DNA from: Sacculina carcini
Taxonomy: Eukaryota > Arthropoda > Thecostraca > Sacculinidae
Assembly (NCBI GenBank): GCA_916048095.2
Contig: OU696575.1
Coordinates: 5,799,501 to 5,863,500 of the forward strand
Direction: 5' to 3'
DNA: 64,000 bases
The first letter of the stretch is position 1. Every line of letters begins with the position of its first letter. The notes under the pieces were generated by a model. The model was not told the origin of the DNA and made no database searches. It saw nothing but the letters and a program-made list of their open reading frames with translations. The position numbers and the translations under genes are program-made. Shown in pieces: positions 21,236 to 32,060 of this stretch.

Positions 21236-22342
21236 GGGTGAGTTGATGTTTGATAGTTGATGTAAGGTAGCATGTCTGTCATAACACGACTTATAACACC
21301 TCAATACCAGTGTCGGCAGTATAAAACACAAGCAGACAAGAGCAGAACATAAACTTCAACGACAAACCGCCAAGAACAATAAACATTTGGCAAGATTATT
21401 TGATTCACCGCAAATCAAAATGGCCACAGAGGATTTTTAATAGCACAGACAGAGCTGTAGCAGCCGCCTCACGCACCCCGGGGGCAAGTGTTCAGGGGCC
21501 CAGTTGTATTATACATGATAATCAAATTTACCATGGAGTGGCGCATAAAAATATCTCAAGCCTCCAGGAGACCGAGGGGCTGCTCGTAAGTGCATGTTCC
21601 CAAATTCGGACCTCTATTATGACCTCTATTATGTTGTTTTGTAGCAAAAAAACTAAAACTGTATTTATAAACAGAAGTCACACCACAGACCAACTTCGAA
21701 CACGACTCTGCTCACTAACTCGACACAAATCTACTCATTAACACGACTTACTCAACACACATCGACGCCCACACCGAGACATACACACGCCCAGTTCAAC
21801 CACTCGCATACAGACACTGAACAAATCAGCGGCGAGCCGGTCACTTGCTCACCGCCGCGGGGCATGAACACTCCAAACACAATCGTACAAAGTCTCACAA
21901 AAACATAGGCACATAACACGTTCACGCACTCAGACACAATCTCTCTCACACAAACACACACTCTCTCTCTCGCACTGTTCATAATCACACCACATATTTA
22001 TAACGGGACCCCAAATATTGACTTCGGGGGAGGGCATACGGCCTTGCTTCGGAACAGACGACATAAAATGGTGTCTAGGAATTGCATCAGTGCATAAAAA
22101 TAACAATATTGTGAAATCACTTAATGAAATTCGAGCCTCACGTAGAGCCTGAACACAAACAAATTTATAAACTTGAATTTCTTCACATTAATAAGTATTT
22201 TAATGTGTCAGTCATGAAAATACCATTAAACAGTTACGGCGCTATAATGTGTATCATTCAATTGAGCGATTGATATAATAGTATTTAACCGATCGTGAAC
22301 AATAACTTGACTATAATGGTCATATGACTTGCCCTAGAAAAC

Positions 22343-22411
22343 AGGTCGGGTGTACCGCAGTGTTCAATACCGGGGCCGCTTTTATTTGAAATTTTATCAA
22401 TGGTGCTAGTG
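22343..22411 (+). pseudogene. Tiny non-LTR RT fragment
   Basis: The plus-strand translation reads SGVPQCSIPGPLLFEILSMV, an evident relative of the RT block SGVPQGSILGPLLFxIYIND. Neither the upstream block nor YADD is seen. It is only a remnant. Confidence 0.5.
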
Positions 22412-24270
22412 AATGTAGTTCTTCATCAAATAGTCAATTGTAGTCAATCGCTCTACACATTATCGCTCATTTACTCTGTTTCGCTTGTTTCAATAGTCAC
22501 TATCTAGTAAACTGCGTGTGTACCTATGTCTGTATATATAGGCTCATTGTGTATACGCGTACTAGTGAGCTCCCAGTAAGCGATAGCGATCCAAATCAGC
22601 TGAAGAACTTAACATGGGAGAAATTTTATGGGACTTTTTGGTTGTATGTCACGCTGTTTGGGGTAACGTATCTCAATTTGCAACAAGAAAAAACTACACG
22701 CAAAAACACATACATACACCATATGTATGAGCAGCACTTGCAACGTAGTGTAAGAGTGTACCTAACACGGAATGTGTACGGACACAAAACGCTACAACAC
22801 ATAAAAAGCATGCAAAACAATAAAAACACCTATTACAGGCCAACAAATGTAGCATGCAAATGACCAATAAGAATGGCAGCTAGTAATGAGACAGATGCCC
22901 TGCTAAACAGCAATAGGTTTAGTAAAACAAAACAATTAGAAAGATATCAAATAGAACGTAATTAGACACACTTAAATGTGGGCTAGAAGTAAAAATGAGT
23001 GAACAATTAAATCGTATAAATGTTGCTGAAAGAGTGAAAATTAAGGTCAGGTGCAGGGTGAAGTTGTTTCAGCTCCCGTCCGATAAACGTTTATTTGGTC
23101 CGTACACTCGCACACACGCAGTGTCCATGTGAAAATAAAAATGTGAATTGTAGACTAGGCTTGATAAAAAATGTAGACATTTGTGTGTCGGTTCATGTTT
23201 ACAATGGGCACACAGACCGACATTCAAATATTGCACTATCAAATCTAGATCAAACACCAATGAAACGTTGAGGTACTTGAACAAAACCGTCAAGACGCAC
23301 GATACATAATATGTAGTGTAATAATCTGTATTGTAATCATGTATATTGTAATAATGTGTATTGTAATAACGTGTACTGTAATACTGTTACATGTGTCCCA
23401 GAAAACGGTGCACATTACTTTGCTCGCTGATGCCTATGTATTATATGACTATGTATTACTTCATGTTGGAAAGTTCAAGACCGTGTTATCACTGAATGTT
23501 CGTTCGTCGTTTGATCATCTTGTCATGCGTTGTTTAACAACGCCTCAAATCGCTGGAGTAGAAATTAAATTTCCTAGTGAGAATCAGAGTCATAAATAAG
23601 AAATGCCAATATGAATTAAAGATGCTGATTTATCATTTGGGATAAAGTGTAGATAACTATTCGAGCCCTCAAAAAAACACCGATTCATACAATGCCGATG
23701 TAGATTACTCGACACATCTATAATAAAACAAGCAGTACTCTACGTGAAATGTTATGAGTTGTTGTCGTGAGTTGTGAGCGGATACTCCCAGTGAGTGCGC
23801 ATTATCGCGACACAATCGGCACTTACTGAAACAGATAGGGCCCAGTCTCGATAGAGCAGCGTGGAGGACTGCGAGCTGTCATCTTGCGAAACAAACTCTT
23901 GGCCTGGTTTTGATAGTCGAGCACGTTGCGACCGCTCTACGCACAAAAACAGCGAATGCAGCATTATTGGTAGAGGACACGATTACAACAAAATACCAAG
24001 TGAGAGTACCAAGAGAGAGCATATGCAAACATGAAGCATATAGGAGCCACCTCACCAAAAAACGCAATAACTCGACAAACAGGTAATTAATATAGTTCGC
24101 TCCTCTGCCAGCTTCCGCGGCGGAAACGCGAGCTGGAACCTCCAGTCATTAACGAGACATCCCCATCTTTTGCATGTTGTTTGCTTGTTGGCCAGTAACC
24201 AACATCCTTTGTACGGTGCTATGCCTCATCTTCGGAATTATTCCAGGTTCACTTGAATGGCAGCAAAGGT

Positions 24271-24646
24271 AGGTTCGATTCAACTTCAGATGTGCTTGGA
24301 AAAAAATTTAAGCGTTCGATTCACACTTCAGAAGTACTTCTAAGTGCTTCTGAAGTGAATCCAGAAATTATCAGAGCTTGTCGTTCATGGCTCAGAATAT
24401 ATATCCATTTATTTGAGTCTGTTTTCCGAGTATTTATTTCGAGCATAATTCATTCAGAAATGCAAAAATACTGTGCTAAATTTTTATATATCAGACACAA
24501 AATAAAAACGTAAGCAAAAATATTGACACGCTAGCGGAACAAACAGCACCACAATTGACTGATAAACAGTAATGAATGCCGTACTTCTGAAAGAGTTCAA
24601 TTCGTGCACATTGGAAGTGCTTACTTCTGAAGTGGCGAATCAAACA
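24271..24646. mobile_element. Candidate MITE with internal palindrome
   Basis: The left end (GTTCGATTCAACTTCAGATG) and the reverse complement of the right end (GTTTGATTCGCCACTTCAGA) are similar. A near-perfect 34-bp palindrome (24324-24357) built on CACTTCAGAAG lies near the left end. The same CTTCTGAAG core recurs at about 24583 and 24625. There is no coding capacity and no clean target duplication, so the class is open. Confidence 0.45.
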
Positions 24647-24683
24647 TAACTAAATTCACACTCGTCATGTTATTAAAAGCTTA

Positions 24684-24750
24684 GAGGTTAAGGTTAAAGG
24701 CCTGAGTGACAGCTGCTCCACGGGAAGAAGCCGAAGCTTAAGAACAACTT
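24684..24750 (-). mobile_element. tRNA-Val SINE, copy 3 (3' end only)
   Basis: The last 67 bases of the SINE in minus orientation: TTAACC-type tail, CAGCTGCT, and AAGC-TTCG-GCTT. It is broken off at the start of copy 4. Confidence 0.7.
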
Positions 24751-24753
24751 CGT

Positions 24754-25087
24754 GGAGTACGTGGTGTAGTGGTTAGCACACCCGCCTCACAAGCGGGTCC
24801 GTGGTTCGTAACCCCGCGCAGCAGAATTTCTTGGGCGAATTCTAGAATCCAACAGCCCCTGTCCACCCGGCAGTAAATGATGGTACCACATATCAGTCAT
24901 GAGTTGTGCCATGCATTCTGGGGAGGTGGCCCTCTCTAATACGTCTTTCGTCCTTGTGGCGCCATAGCGTGGAGAGGGTTAGATTCTGCGGCGGCAGCGT
25001 GCTGCACGGGACACACCTGTGTGCTCATAAGCTTCGGCTTCTTCCGTGTAGCAGCTGCTACTTAGGCCTTTAACCTTTAACCTTTAG
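24754..25087 (+). mobile_element. tRNA-Val SINE, copy 4 (full length)
   Basis: The plus-strand copy starts GGAGTACGTGGTGTAGTGG, with anticodon arm CCCGC-CTCACAA-GCGGG (CAC) and B-box-like GTGGTTCGTAACC. The body ends GTAGCAGCTGCTAC followed by CTTTAACCTTTAACCTTT. It is almost complete and, with copy 1, the best guide to the consensus. The A box is intact and the B box has one altered base. Confidence 0.85.
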
Positions 25088-25353
25088 CACACAAGTGTGC
25101 CCCGTGCAGCCAGCTGCCGCCGCAGAGCCAACCCTATCCACACTATAGCGCAACAAGGACAAAAGACGTAATAGAGAGGGCCATCTCCCCAGAATGATTG
25201 GCAGAAAGCATGACTGATATCTGGTACCCATTTACTGCTGGGTGGACAGGGGCTCATGAACTATAGAACCCGCCCAAGAAATTCTGCTCCGCCGGGTTAC
25301 GAACCACGGACCGCTTGTGAGGCGGGTGTGCTAACCACTACACCACGGAGTCC
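25088..25353 (-). mobile_element. tRNA-Val SINE, copy 5
   Basis: Minus orientation with an intact head (GGACTCCGTGGTGTAGTGG, anticodon arm with CAC). It abuts the tail of copy 4 and lacks the final portion of the SINE. Copies 3-4-5 thus alternate minus, plus, minus without spacers, so their inserted tails meet. Confidence 0.85.
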
Positions 25354-25899
25354 AGAATGCAGAACATGTCAGTCGTAGTACAATTTCGTTGACAGATGTG
25401 TGCGACTGTGGAATCTACCAGACGAGGGTGTGTGCAGCGCTGGTACATTTCAGCCGTTTAAAAGTGCTGCCAACAAGCTGATAAAAAATCAACAAACCTA
25501 TTGATAACACTGGCCAACAACAAATTTGTTGTCTGCGTTTTTTCAGCTGATTTAAGACAAATCTGATGCGCTGAATCCCAAAATCACATTGGTTTTGCTC
25601 AATCAGGTCAAGTTTTTTAGATATGGCCAAATGTCGTATTTACGTTTTTGTTCACATGTACGCACAAGTGGAGCATCTTAGAAGAAGTTGGTGGGGGTAA
25701 AAATGTCGTATCAAATAATTGCTTTGATTGGAAATGATTATTTTGATGACAAGAAGTAGTCAGGTGCGATAGTTCTGGGTGATTATGCCGAAAAGGGATC
25801 AGTTTGAAGTCATAAAACCTAAAACTATTCCAAAATTGGTGCGGTAAAGCATAAAGCTGGTGTATGAAAATTAAGTTAACCCTTAATCGGTCCAGTGAT
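25354..25899. other. Unassigned stretch
   Basis: No feature is recognised. The end (25865-25890) contains GTTAACCCTTAATCGG just before the protein relic that follows. It could be a transposon edge, but no partner end was found. Confidence 0.45.
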
Positions 25900-26680
25900 C
25901 AAATATGATTTTTGCAAAGGCATTGGCTGGATAAGTGGAATATTTGTGTTCACCTGAACATGATAAACGTTCTGTTGGGACAACAATCTGGCTTCACCAA
26001 GTACCGATTTTTTATGTGCATGTGGGATAGTAGGAACCGTGCTCAGTGTTACACGAAGAAGGACTGGCCTGTGCTTCCAAAGGAAGGAACGTCATCAACC
26101 CCCCTCTGGTAGACAGATACAGAATATTCTTACCATCGATGCACATAAAACTCGGCTTAATCAAGCAGTTCACTAAGGCTCTGGACAAGGATGGTGACTA
26201 CTTCACTTGTGCCAGACTTTTCCAAGATTGACCGTGGATAAGTTGAAAGCTGACATCTTTGACGGTCATCAGATCCGTCAGCTCATCAGAAATCCAGAGT
26301 TCGAAGACTCAATGAGCGAAGTGGAACTGGAAGCGTGGAAGACATTTAATCTGGTCATGAAGAATTTTCTTGACAAAAATAAGGCCAGAAACTACAGAGA
26401 ACTTGTCAACAACATGCTGATTGCTTTAAGAAACCAGGGCTGCAACATGAGCGTTAAGATGTCCTACCTACTTTCACATATGAACCGGTTTCCTGAGAAC
26501 CGAGGTCTAATGAGTGACAAGCAGGGGGAGATATTCTATCAGAACATGAAAGAGATAGATACCAAGTATTATTGTCGCTGGGACGCAGTCATGATGACTG
26601 ACTATTGTTGGACTCTGAAGAGAGACCTTCCTGCCGCTCAACATTCCAGGAGTTCGAAGAAACCGAAGTTCAAGCCCTGA
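25900..26680 (+). pseudogene. Broken protein of a repeat-borne family, function unknown
   Basis: Three frames join: about 25912-26070 (LNMINVLLGQQSGFTKYRFF, MCMWDSRNRAQ), about 26070-26205 (NPPLVDRYRIFLPSMHIKLG, LIKQFTKALDKDG), and 26207-26680 (IFDGHQIRQLIRNPEF, then NMSVKMSYLLSHMNRFPENR, GEIFYQNMKEID, and MMTDYCWTLKRDL before the basic end). Motifs such as a Cys-x-W-DSR box, HIKLGLxKQF and xFPENxG ... GExFHQ recall a family I remember as dispersed in many invertebrate genomes, probably carried by a mobile element. I cannot name its superfamily. Two frameshifts show that this copy is dead. The C-terminal 158 codons are intact. Confidence 0.55.
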
Positions 26681-28498
26681 AGTTTGTAAAATGGTGAAGC
26701 AACATGCTATTTACGTGTACTTACCTATATTAATGCCCATCACTCAGTTTACAGTAATCAATGTTTCTATCAGGTAATCAATATATGTTGTTGAACAAAC
26801 TATATTTCCTCTTAAAGCATATTTAGGATGATACCTGTTGATAAAAATCAGCTGATAATGCCACAAAAATTTAATTGATTTTGTCACAAGATGTTTTTTT
26901 TCAAATTAACTTAGCATAAAAACCTGACCTGATGGAGAGAAATGGATTCCATTGCCGGATTCAGCACTACAAATATGCGTTGAATCAGTTGTAGAAATAT
27001 AGACAACATATAAAAAGTAAAAAATGGTTGCCCAGTGTAATATATGCTTGTGATAATGTGTATGTGTGGTGACTCTAACGAATTATTAGTTATAGTTATT
27101 ATTATGGTTATTTGTGTGGAACGTAGTTATTTTGTTAAATATTTTTGCCGTATGTCATTTGTTAATTATTTGTCATATTCAACATGGTCTATATTTGTTA
27201 ATGCCTTCACGTGCGTGATCGGTGAATTGTCCTTCTTTGTGCCGTGTTTTTCCTCTCTCTCATTCCCAGCTTCCCATCTTCTCCAAGTGCAATTTGTGTA
27301 GGGGCTGAATAATGCAGCTTGTAGCCTTTGTGCTCTTCCTGTCTCACTTTGTGCAATAATAATAATATTGACATACGTTTAACCCAAAAAAAATCGTCAA
27401 TTGGAAATATCGCACCAATCAGAATAATACACCCGTTGTCTCTCACAAAACCTACTTGATTGTACTCACATCTGCGTGTGATAGAATTTTGAGCGTGCAC
27501 TTCAAAATTCGTCATATATCTCAGTATTCCAGCTCACCGAAAACAACAAAACCCATCACCATATGCGCCAATCTGAAAGGATGCGTGTTTTTGACAAGCC
27601 TTGATGGCAAAACACCACAAATACCCCATCCAAAAGCCGCTTTCACAACAAGTGCCCACCCGCATGGAAAACATAAACAATAGGATCGACATACACAATA
27701 GGATCGGCACAAACATGTAAATTGTCGACCCAAAACGGTCAGCTGGTAAACAAAAATGTAATTTAAAAAAATCTTACAAACAAATGATATCCATAATAGA
27801 ATTATGAATTGCAGACATCACTCACTGGTCATAATCGCAAAAAAATATATGTCAAGGCAAATTATCAGATAAAAAGCAAGAATCAGCTCACTGCAAAATC
27901 ACTGCAACTTAAGCCAATTGCTATAATTTCCAAAATACTTGAATAAATCGTCAAAAACAGCAATACATATTGACATAAACATCATTACAAAACCTACGCA
28001 GAGATACAAAAAACGTCTTTGGCTGTTATTTTTGCAAAAAAGCGTAATTATTCGGTATTTCTTCCTTGTTTTCATCAATATTTTCCCCAATTGTCATCGA
28101 ATACTGCATTGTAATACATAGAATCGAGTTTAATTCAAGATATTTATGAATTGTATTTCAAAGTTCATTGAAAAATACTGAACGAAAATGTCAATAAATA
28201 CCCAAGTAGAATGTTTGACAGTGCAACTCAGCTCGGTGTCTTAAATGAAGCCTTGATGTACAAAAAATGGCCAAGGGTAATCATCCACGAGGTTCAGTCA
28301 ACAATTATAATATTGATTAAAACATCTATCCGTACATTTGATTATTGTTGCGTATATATTACCTTCTTATTCACAATGTTTGTGATTTCACACAAATATA
28401 TGTAATCTCTCACAAGGTTTGGTTGGTGATTGGTTCAAACCAAGAGTTACTGTTATAAAAAACAATGTTTTTTTTCGAAAGATTGCTTCATTGATGTA
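26681..28498. other. Unassigned AT-rich stretch
   Basis: I find no gene, RNA or element end that I can support in this stretch of about 1.8 kb. Short frames on both strands show no recognisable motif. Confidence 0.55.
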
Positions 28499-28664
28499 TA
28501 TACGAAGGTGATTCAAAAATTATCCGCACTTTCGTCATAACATGTCTTCAATATTGCCACACTGCGTTCTGCGCATGCGTTCTTATAGTTGATGCTGCTG
28601 TGGTCATGTGATCAAAGTTTGAGTCTGATTGCGACATTTTGCTTCATGTCTTCACAGTGTAAAC

Positions 28665-29420
28665 ATGGCCGCTCCACTAGCAGTATGCATCAAGGAAGAG
28701 CAAAGAGCAGTGACCCGATTTCTCTGGTCAGAAGGAGTGTCAGGGGCTGAAATTCATCGAAGGCTTTTAGCACAATACGGGGACAATGCACTACCGCGTA
28801 GAAGAAGTGTATGAGTGGCCGGACGAGCGTGACGCACGAAGAGGGTGCAGGACGTCCGTCAACCTCCATCACTGATGAGATTATTCAGCAAGCTCGAGAG
28901 ATGGTAATGGCGAACCGGCAAGTTATCATTGATGAGGCAGCTTGTTCTCTGCAGATTATTCATGGTTCTGCCTTTCAAATAATCCACGATGAGCTCGGCT
29001 TCCATAAAGTCTGTGTGAGATGGATGCCAAGGGAGCTTACTGCAGAGCACAAATGTAACCGGCCTGAGGTCTGTCAACGTTTACTCGATTGCTACAACAA
29101 TGATGGTGAGAGATTTTTGAGCAGAATAGTCACAGGCGATGAAACGTGGGTGCATCATTATGAGCCATAATCCAAAAGACAGAGTATGGAGTGGAAACAT
29201 CCTGGCTCGCCAGCGACGAAGAAATTCAAGACTCAGGCTTCTGCAGGAAAGGTGATGCTAACCCTTTTTTGGGACTCAAAAGCACCTATACTGGAAGACT
29301 ACCTGGAAAAGGGATGAAAGATCAATAGTGCAAGGCACAGTGTTTTGCTGGGCAACAAACTGAAGCCAGCAATTCGCACCAAACGCCGAAGCCTATTGTC
29401 GAAGAAAGTCTTGAAACCAT
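28665..29420 (+). pseudogene. mariner transposase, N-terminal part
   Basis: MAAPLAVCIKEEQRAVTRFL begins the HTH domain, followed by EGVSGAEIHRRL. A small deletion near 28805 shifts the frame, which then runs RTSVTHEEGAGRPSTS (the linker with GRPS) to IVTGDETWVHHYEP, holding the first catalytic Asp. After a stop (TAA at 29168-29170) the frame continues with MEWKHPGSPATKKFKTQ and reaches RRSLLSKKVL, where the piggyBac insertion begins. The segment with the second catalytic Asp (HDNARPH region) is not seen on either side and may be deleted. Confidence 0.85.
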
Positions 29421-30016
29421 TCACATTTATAGTTTACAAATGTTCCCACACGGGAACATTTGTAGACCTCTCTTCAACCCGTTTTTGGAACATTTATATA
29501 CTTATTTGCCCTATAATATTAATATCAGCGGATGGAGAATTAATCGCTCTTTCGTCTGAACGTAAAAATGTTACGTTAGAAAAATACTAAATTGCACTAA
29601 AATTACCTTGAAATGACGTGATTTTCATTTATCGGAGTTACTTCAATAATTTTGCTTAAAAACTCAGTAAATATAAATTTATTTTCCTTATCTTCCCACA
29701 ACATATTCACTAGACTTAAATCGATACATCAAAGTAAATTACAGAAATTCATTATTATTATTATTATTACTGAACAAAACGAACAAAGTGACGCAGGAAG
29801 AGCTCTTTAACTATCGTGCACTCGCGCAAGGCAGCCTGAATGAGTCCCCTTCCTGAGTGATGCAATCAATTATTGTTTTGCGTCAACTTTTTTAATGTCC
29901 AAGTGATGCTGATAACATCAGCACACTTCAGTTTTGTTGTACTTGTTAAGGAGAGAGGTGCAATAAGTGTGCTAATCGTGGATCCCGAGAACAATTTTGT
30001 TACGTTGTCCGAAGCA

Positions 30017-31453
30017 ATGGAAAGTACTGAGCATTCGACCAAGGCTCAAAACGTTGTGATACTCCGTACAGACAGTGATGATAATGTTATGGATAGCGAC
30101 GTAGAGGGTGCCGACAGCATCATGGCGAGTGATGAAGAATTGTTTGAACCAGCCGGCCGACTGCAGGTTGACGTGGGCGATGAGGATGAAAGTGAGGATA
30201 ATTCACCAGCGGATACAAGGACAAGCCAGCAACCAAAATCGCCATGGTTAAAAGCTAGTCGTTTTTGGCTCATATTGAGTGTGATGATGCGGAAAGCTTG
30301 CTTGAGTCACACCCTAATTTGGCTGGCTTTTCGCCCGTCCAGCTGTGGGAGTGCATACTTTGTAAATCCATTATGGACTTGATTGTGTGCCAAACCAACA
30401 CATACCAGAAGAGACAAGAAAAACTCTGATTTTGAGGTGAGCCACGACGAAATTCTAACTTTTCTCGGTATTTTGCTTTTATCTGGCTACCATAAAGTGT
30501 CACATGAGCAACACTGTTGGTGCACGCAGACAGGTTTTGGTGTGAAACTAGTGTCGAGCGCAATGTCTCGAAAGCGATTCAATAATCTCAAAGTAATGCT
30601 GCATTTCGCTGATAACAGGCATCTCACTTCCGGTGATAAGCTCGCGAAAATTCGCCAGATATATACCAAGTTGAATGAAAATTTAATTAAGCATGGTGTT
30701 GTAGTGAATTTAATTAAGCATGGTGAGAAACTCAGTATTGACGAATCCATGGTGCCTTATTATGGACGACATTCAGCCAGAATGTTCATCAAAAGAAAGC
30801 CAATACGGTTTGGTTACAAATTATAGGCAATTTGTGGCAGTCATGGGTATCCATACCGGCTCGAGCTCTACGCTGTTAAGCAGACATGCCAAAAACAACT
30901 CCCCTGGAACACGATAGTAGTTGACCAAATGGTTGATACGCCTATTTCTCATTCATCGCTTACAAACACGAGCTGTTTTTTGACAACTTTTTCACTTCAC
31001 GCGCCTTGCTGAGGTCACTCTCTGAGAGGAACGTAAAGGCGAATGGTACCATACGTGAAGCAAGGTCTGATGGTGCATCAAAATCTATGAAATCCAGTGC
31101 TGCCATGAAAAAGCTACCAAGAGGTAGCATTTACTACCGGTGTGATGGGCACGTGTATGTGTGCAAATGGCACGATAATTCCATCGTGAGCATCGCCAGC
31201 AACCACCAGAATCATATACCTGTGAAGGAGGCGACCACACCTCATCCGCACGTACAATGAGGGTATTGGGGGTGTTGATCTTATGGGCCGTCTCCTAGCA
31301 GCATACCGGTCGACAATCAGAGACAAGAAATGGTACTGGCCTTTTTTCGAATGCGCTCAACGTATCTGTTGTGGCTGCATGGCGGTTACATTGTCATGTG
31401 GCTGACACACCTCTGTCCCATTTAGTCCGGCAGCCAAAGTGATGATTTTTGTT
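30017..31453 (+). pseudogene. piggyBac transposase, main part
   Basis: An acidic N-terminus (MESTEHSTKAQNVV, then DSDVEGADSI) is followed, after frame changes near 30260 and 30425, by FLGILLLSGYHKV and then ESMVPYYGRHSARMFIKRKP, with the first catalytic Asp in SIDES (about 30740). FFDNFFTSRALL (about 30980) holds the second Asp, and GVDLMGRLLAAYR (about 31275) the third. The triad is thus readable although the frame is broken several times. The piece stops at the left end of the Academ-like element. Confidence 0.8.
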
Positions 31454-31454
31454 T

Positions 31455-32060
31455 AACCTTGCAGTAGAGGTCCCATGAAGGGTTTCGATGGATTTGGTAC
31501 CCCCAGACATTGTAGAATCCAAAACCAGAGGGTGCCAAGCTGGCACCTTTGGGCGTTTTCTAAAAATCGTTGATTTTTATGGTGCCCGATACCCCTTTTC
31601 CGCGATATGCGAAAAACGAAAATATTCATATCTTCACCAATATAGCTGATATAAATCCAATTTTGGTATCAAATTGTATGTTTTCAGATATGAGGAATCC
31701 AATGGATACATTATTGTCATGATCTGAAATAGTCTTCATAGCCAAAAATCGTCATTCTACCCCAAAACACCAAATACAAACATGATTTTTTTCTGAATTT
31801 TATATTTGAACTTATTTATGATGCATTTAACTGAAAATCAGTATAATAGGGATATTAGACATTATATGAACATCAGAAACGTTGGTGACAAACACCATAG
31901 AGACTGTATAAAGGATCTATAAAAGATTAAACAATACCTAAAGTCTGAGAAGCTTTGTTTCCATCATCGTCGTCATCATCATTTTCGACAACTGTTCTAG
32001 TGTGCTCATTGCAGCAATCCAATCCACCTTCACAACTGCAAAATATCGTGCATGGAAGCA
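31455..32060 (+). repeat. Left inverted repeat of the Academ-like element
   Basis: It matches 34278-34886 in inverse orientation with few differences (for example TATTTGAACTTATTTATGAT against a shorter form on the right). It carries, on the minus strand, the coding end of the transposase (CTIFCSCEGG, CCNEHTR, then an Asp run), because the right repeat reaches into the gene. Confidence 0.9.

Larger units (their letters stand above)
20895..24270. other. Mostly unassigned stretch
   Basis: Apart from the TG microsatellite (20987-21235) and a scrap of LINE RT (22343-22411), I recognise nothing. Short frames such as those at 22516-22863 and 23339-23599 have no family features I know. Confidence 0.5.

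Noticed and set aside
20881..21331. Several long frames of Cys/Val or His/Thr repeats on both strands
   Set aside because: They are translations of the TG microsatellite, not genes.
24754..24830. Functional tRNA-Val gene
   Set aside because: The anticodon arm is good, but the acceptor stem does not pair, the B box is altered and the sequence continues into the SINE body and tail.
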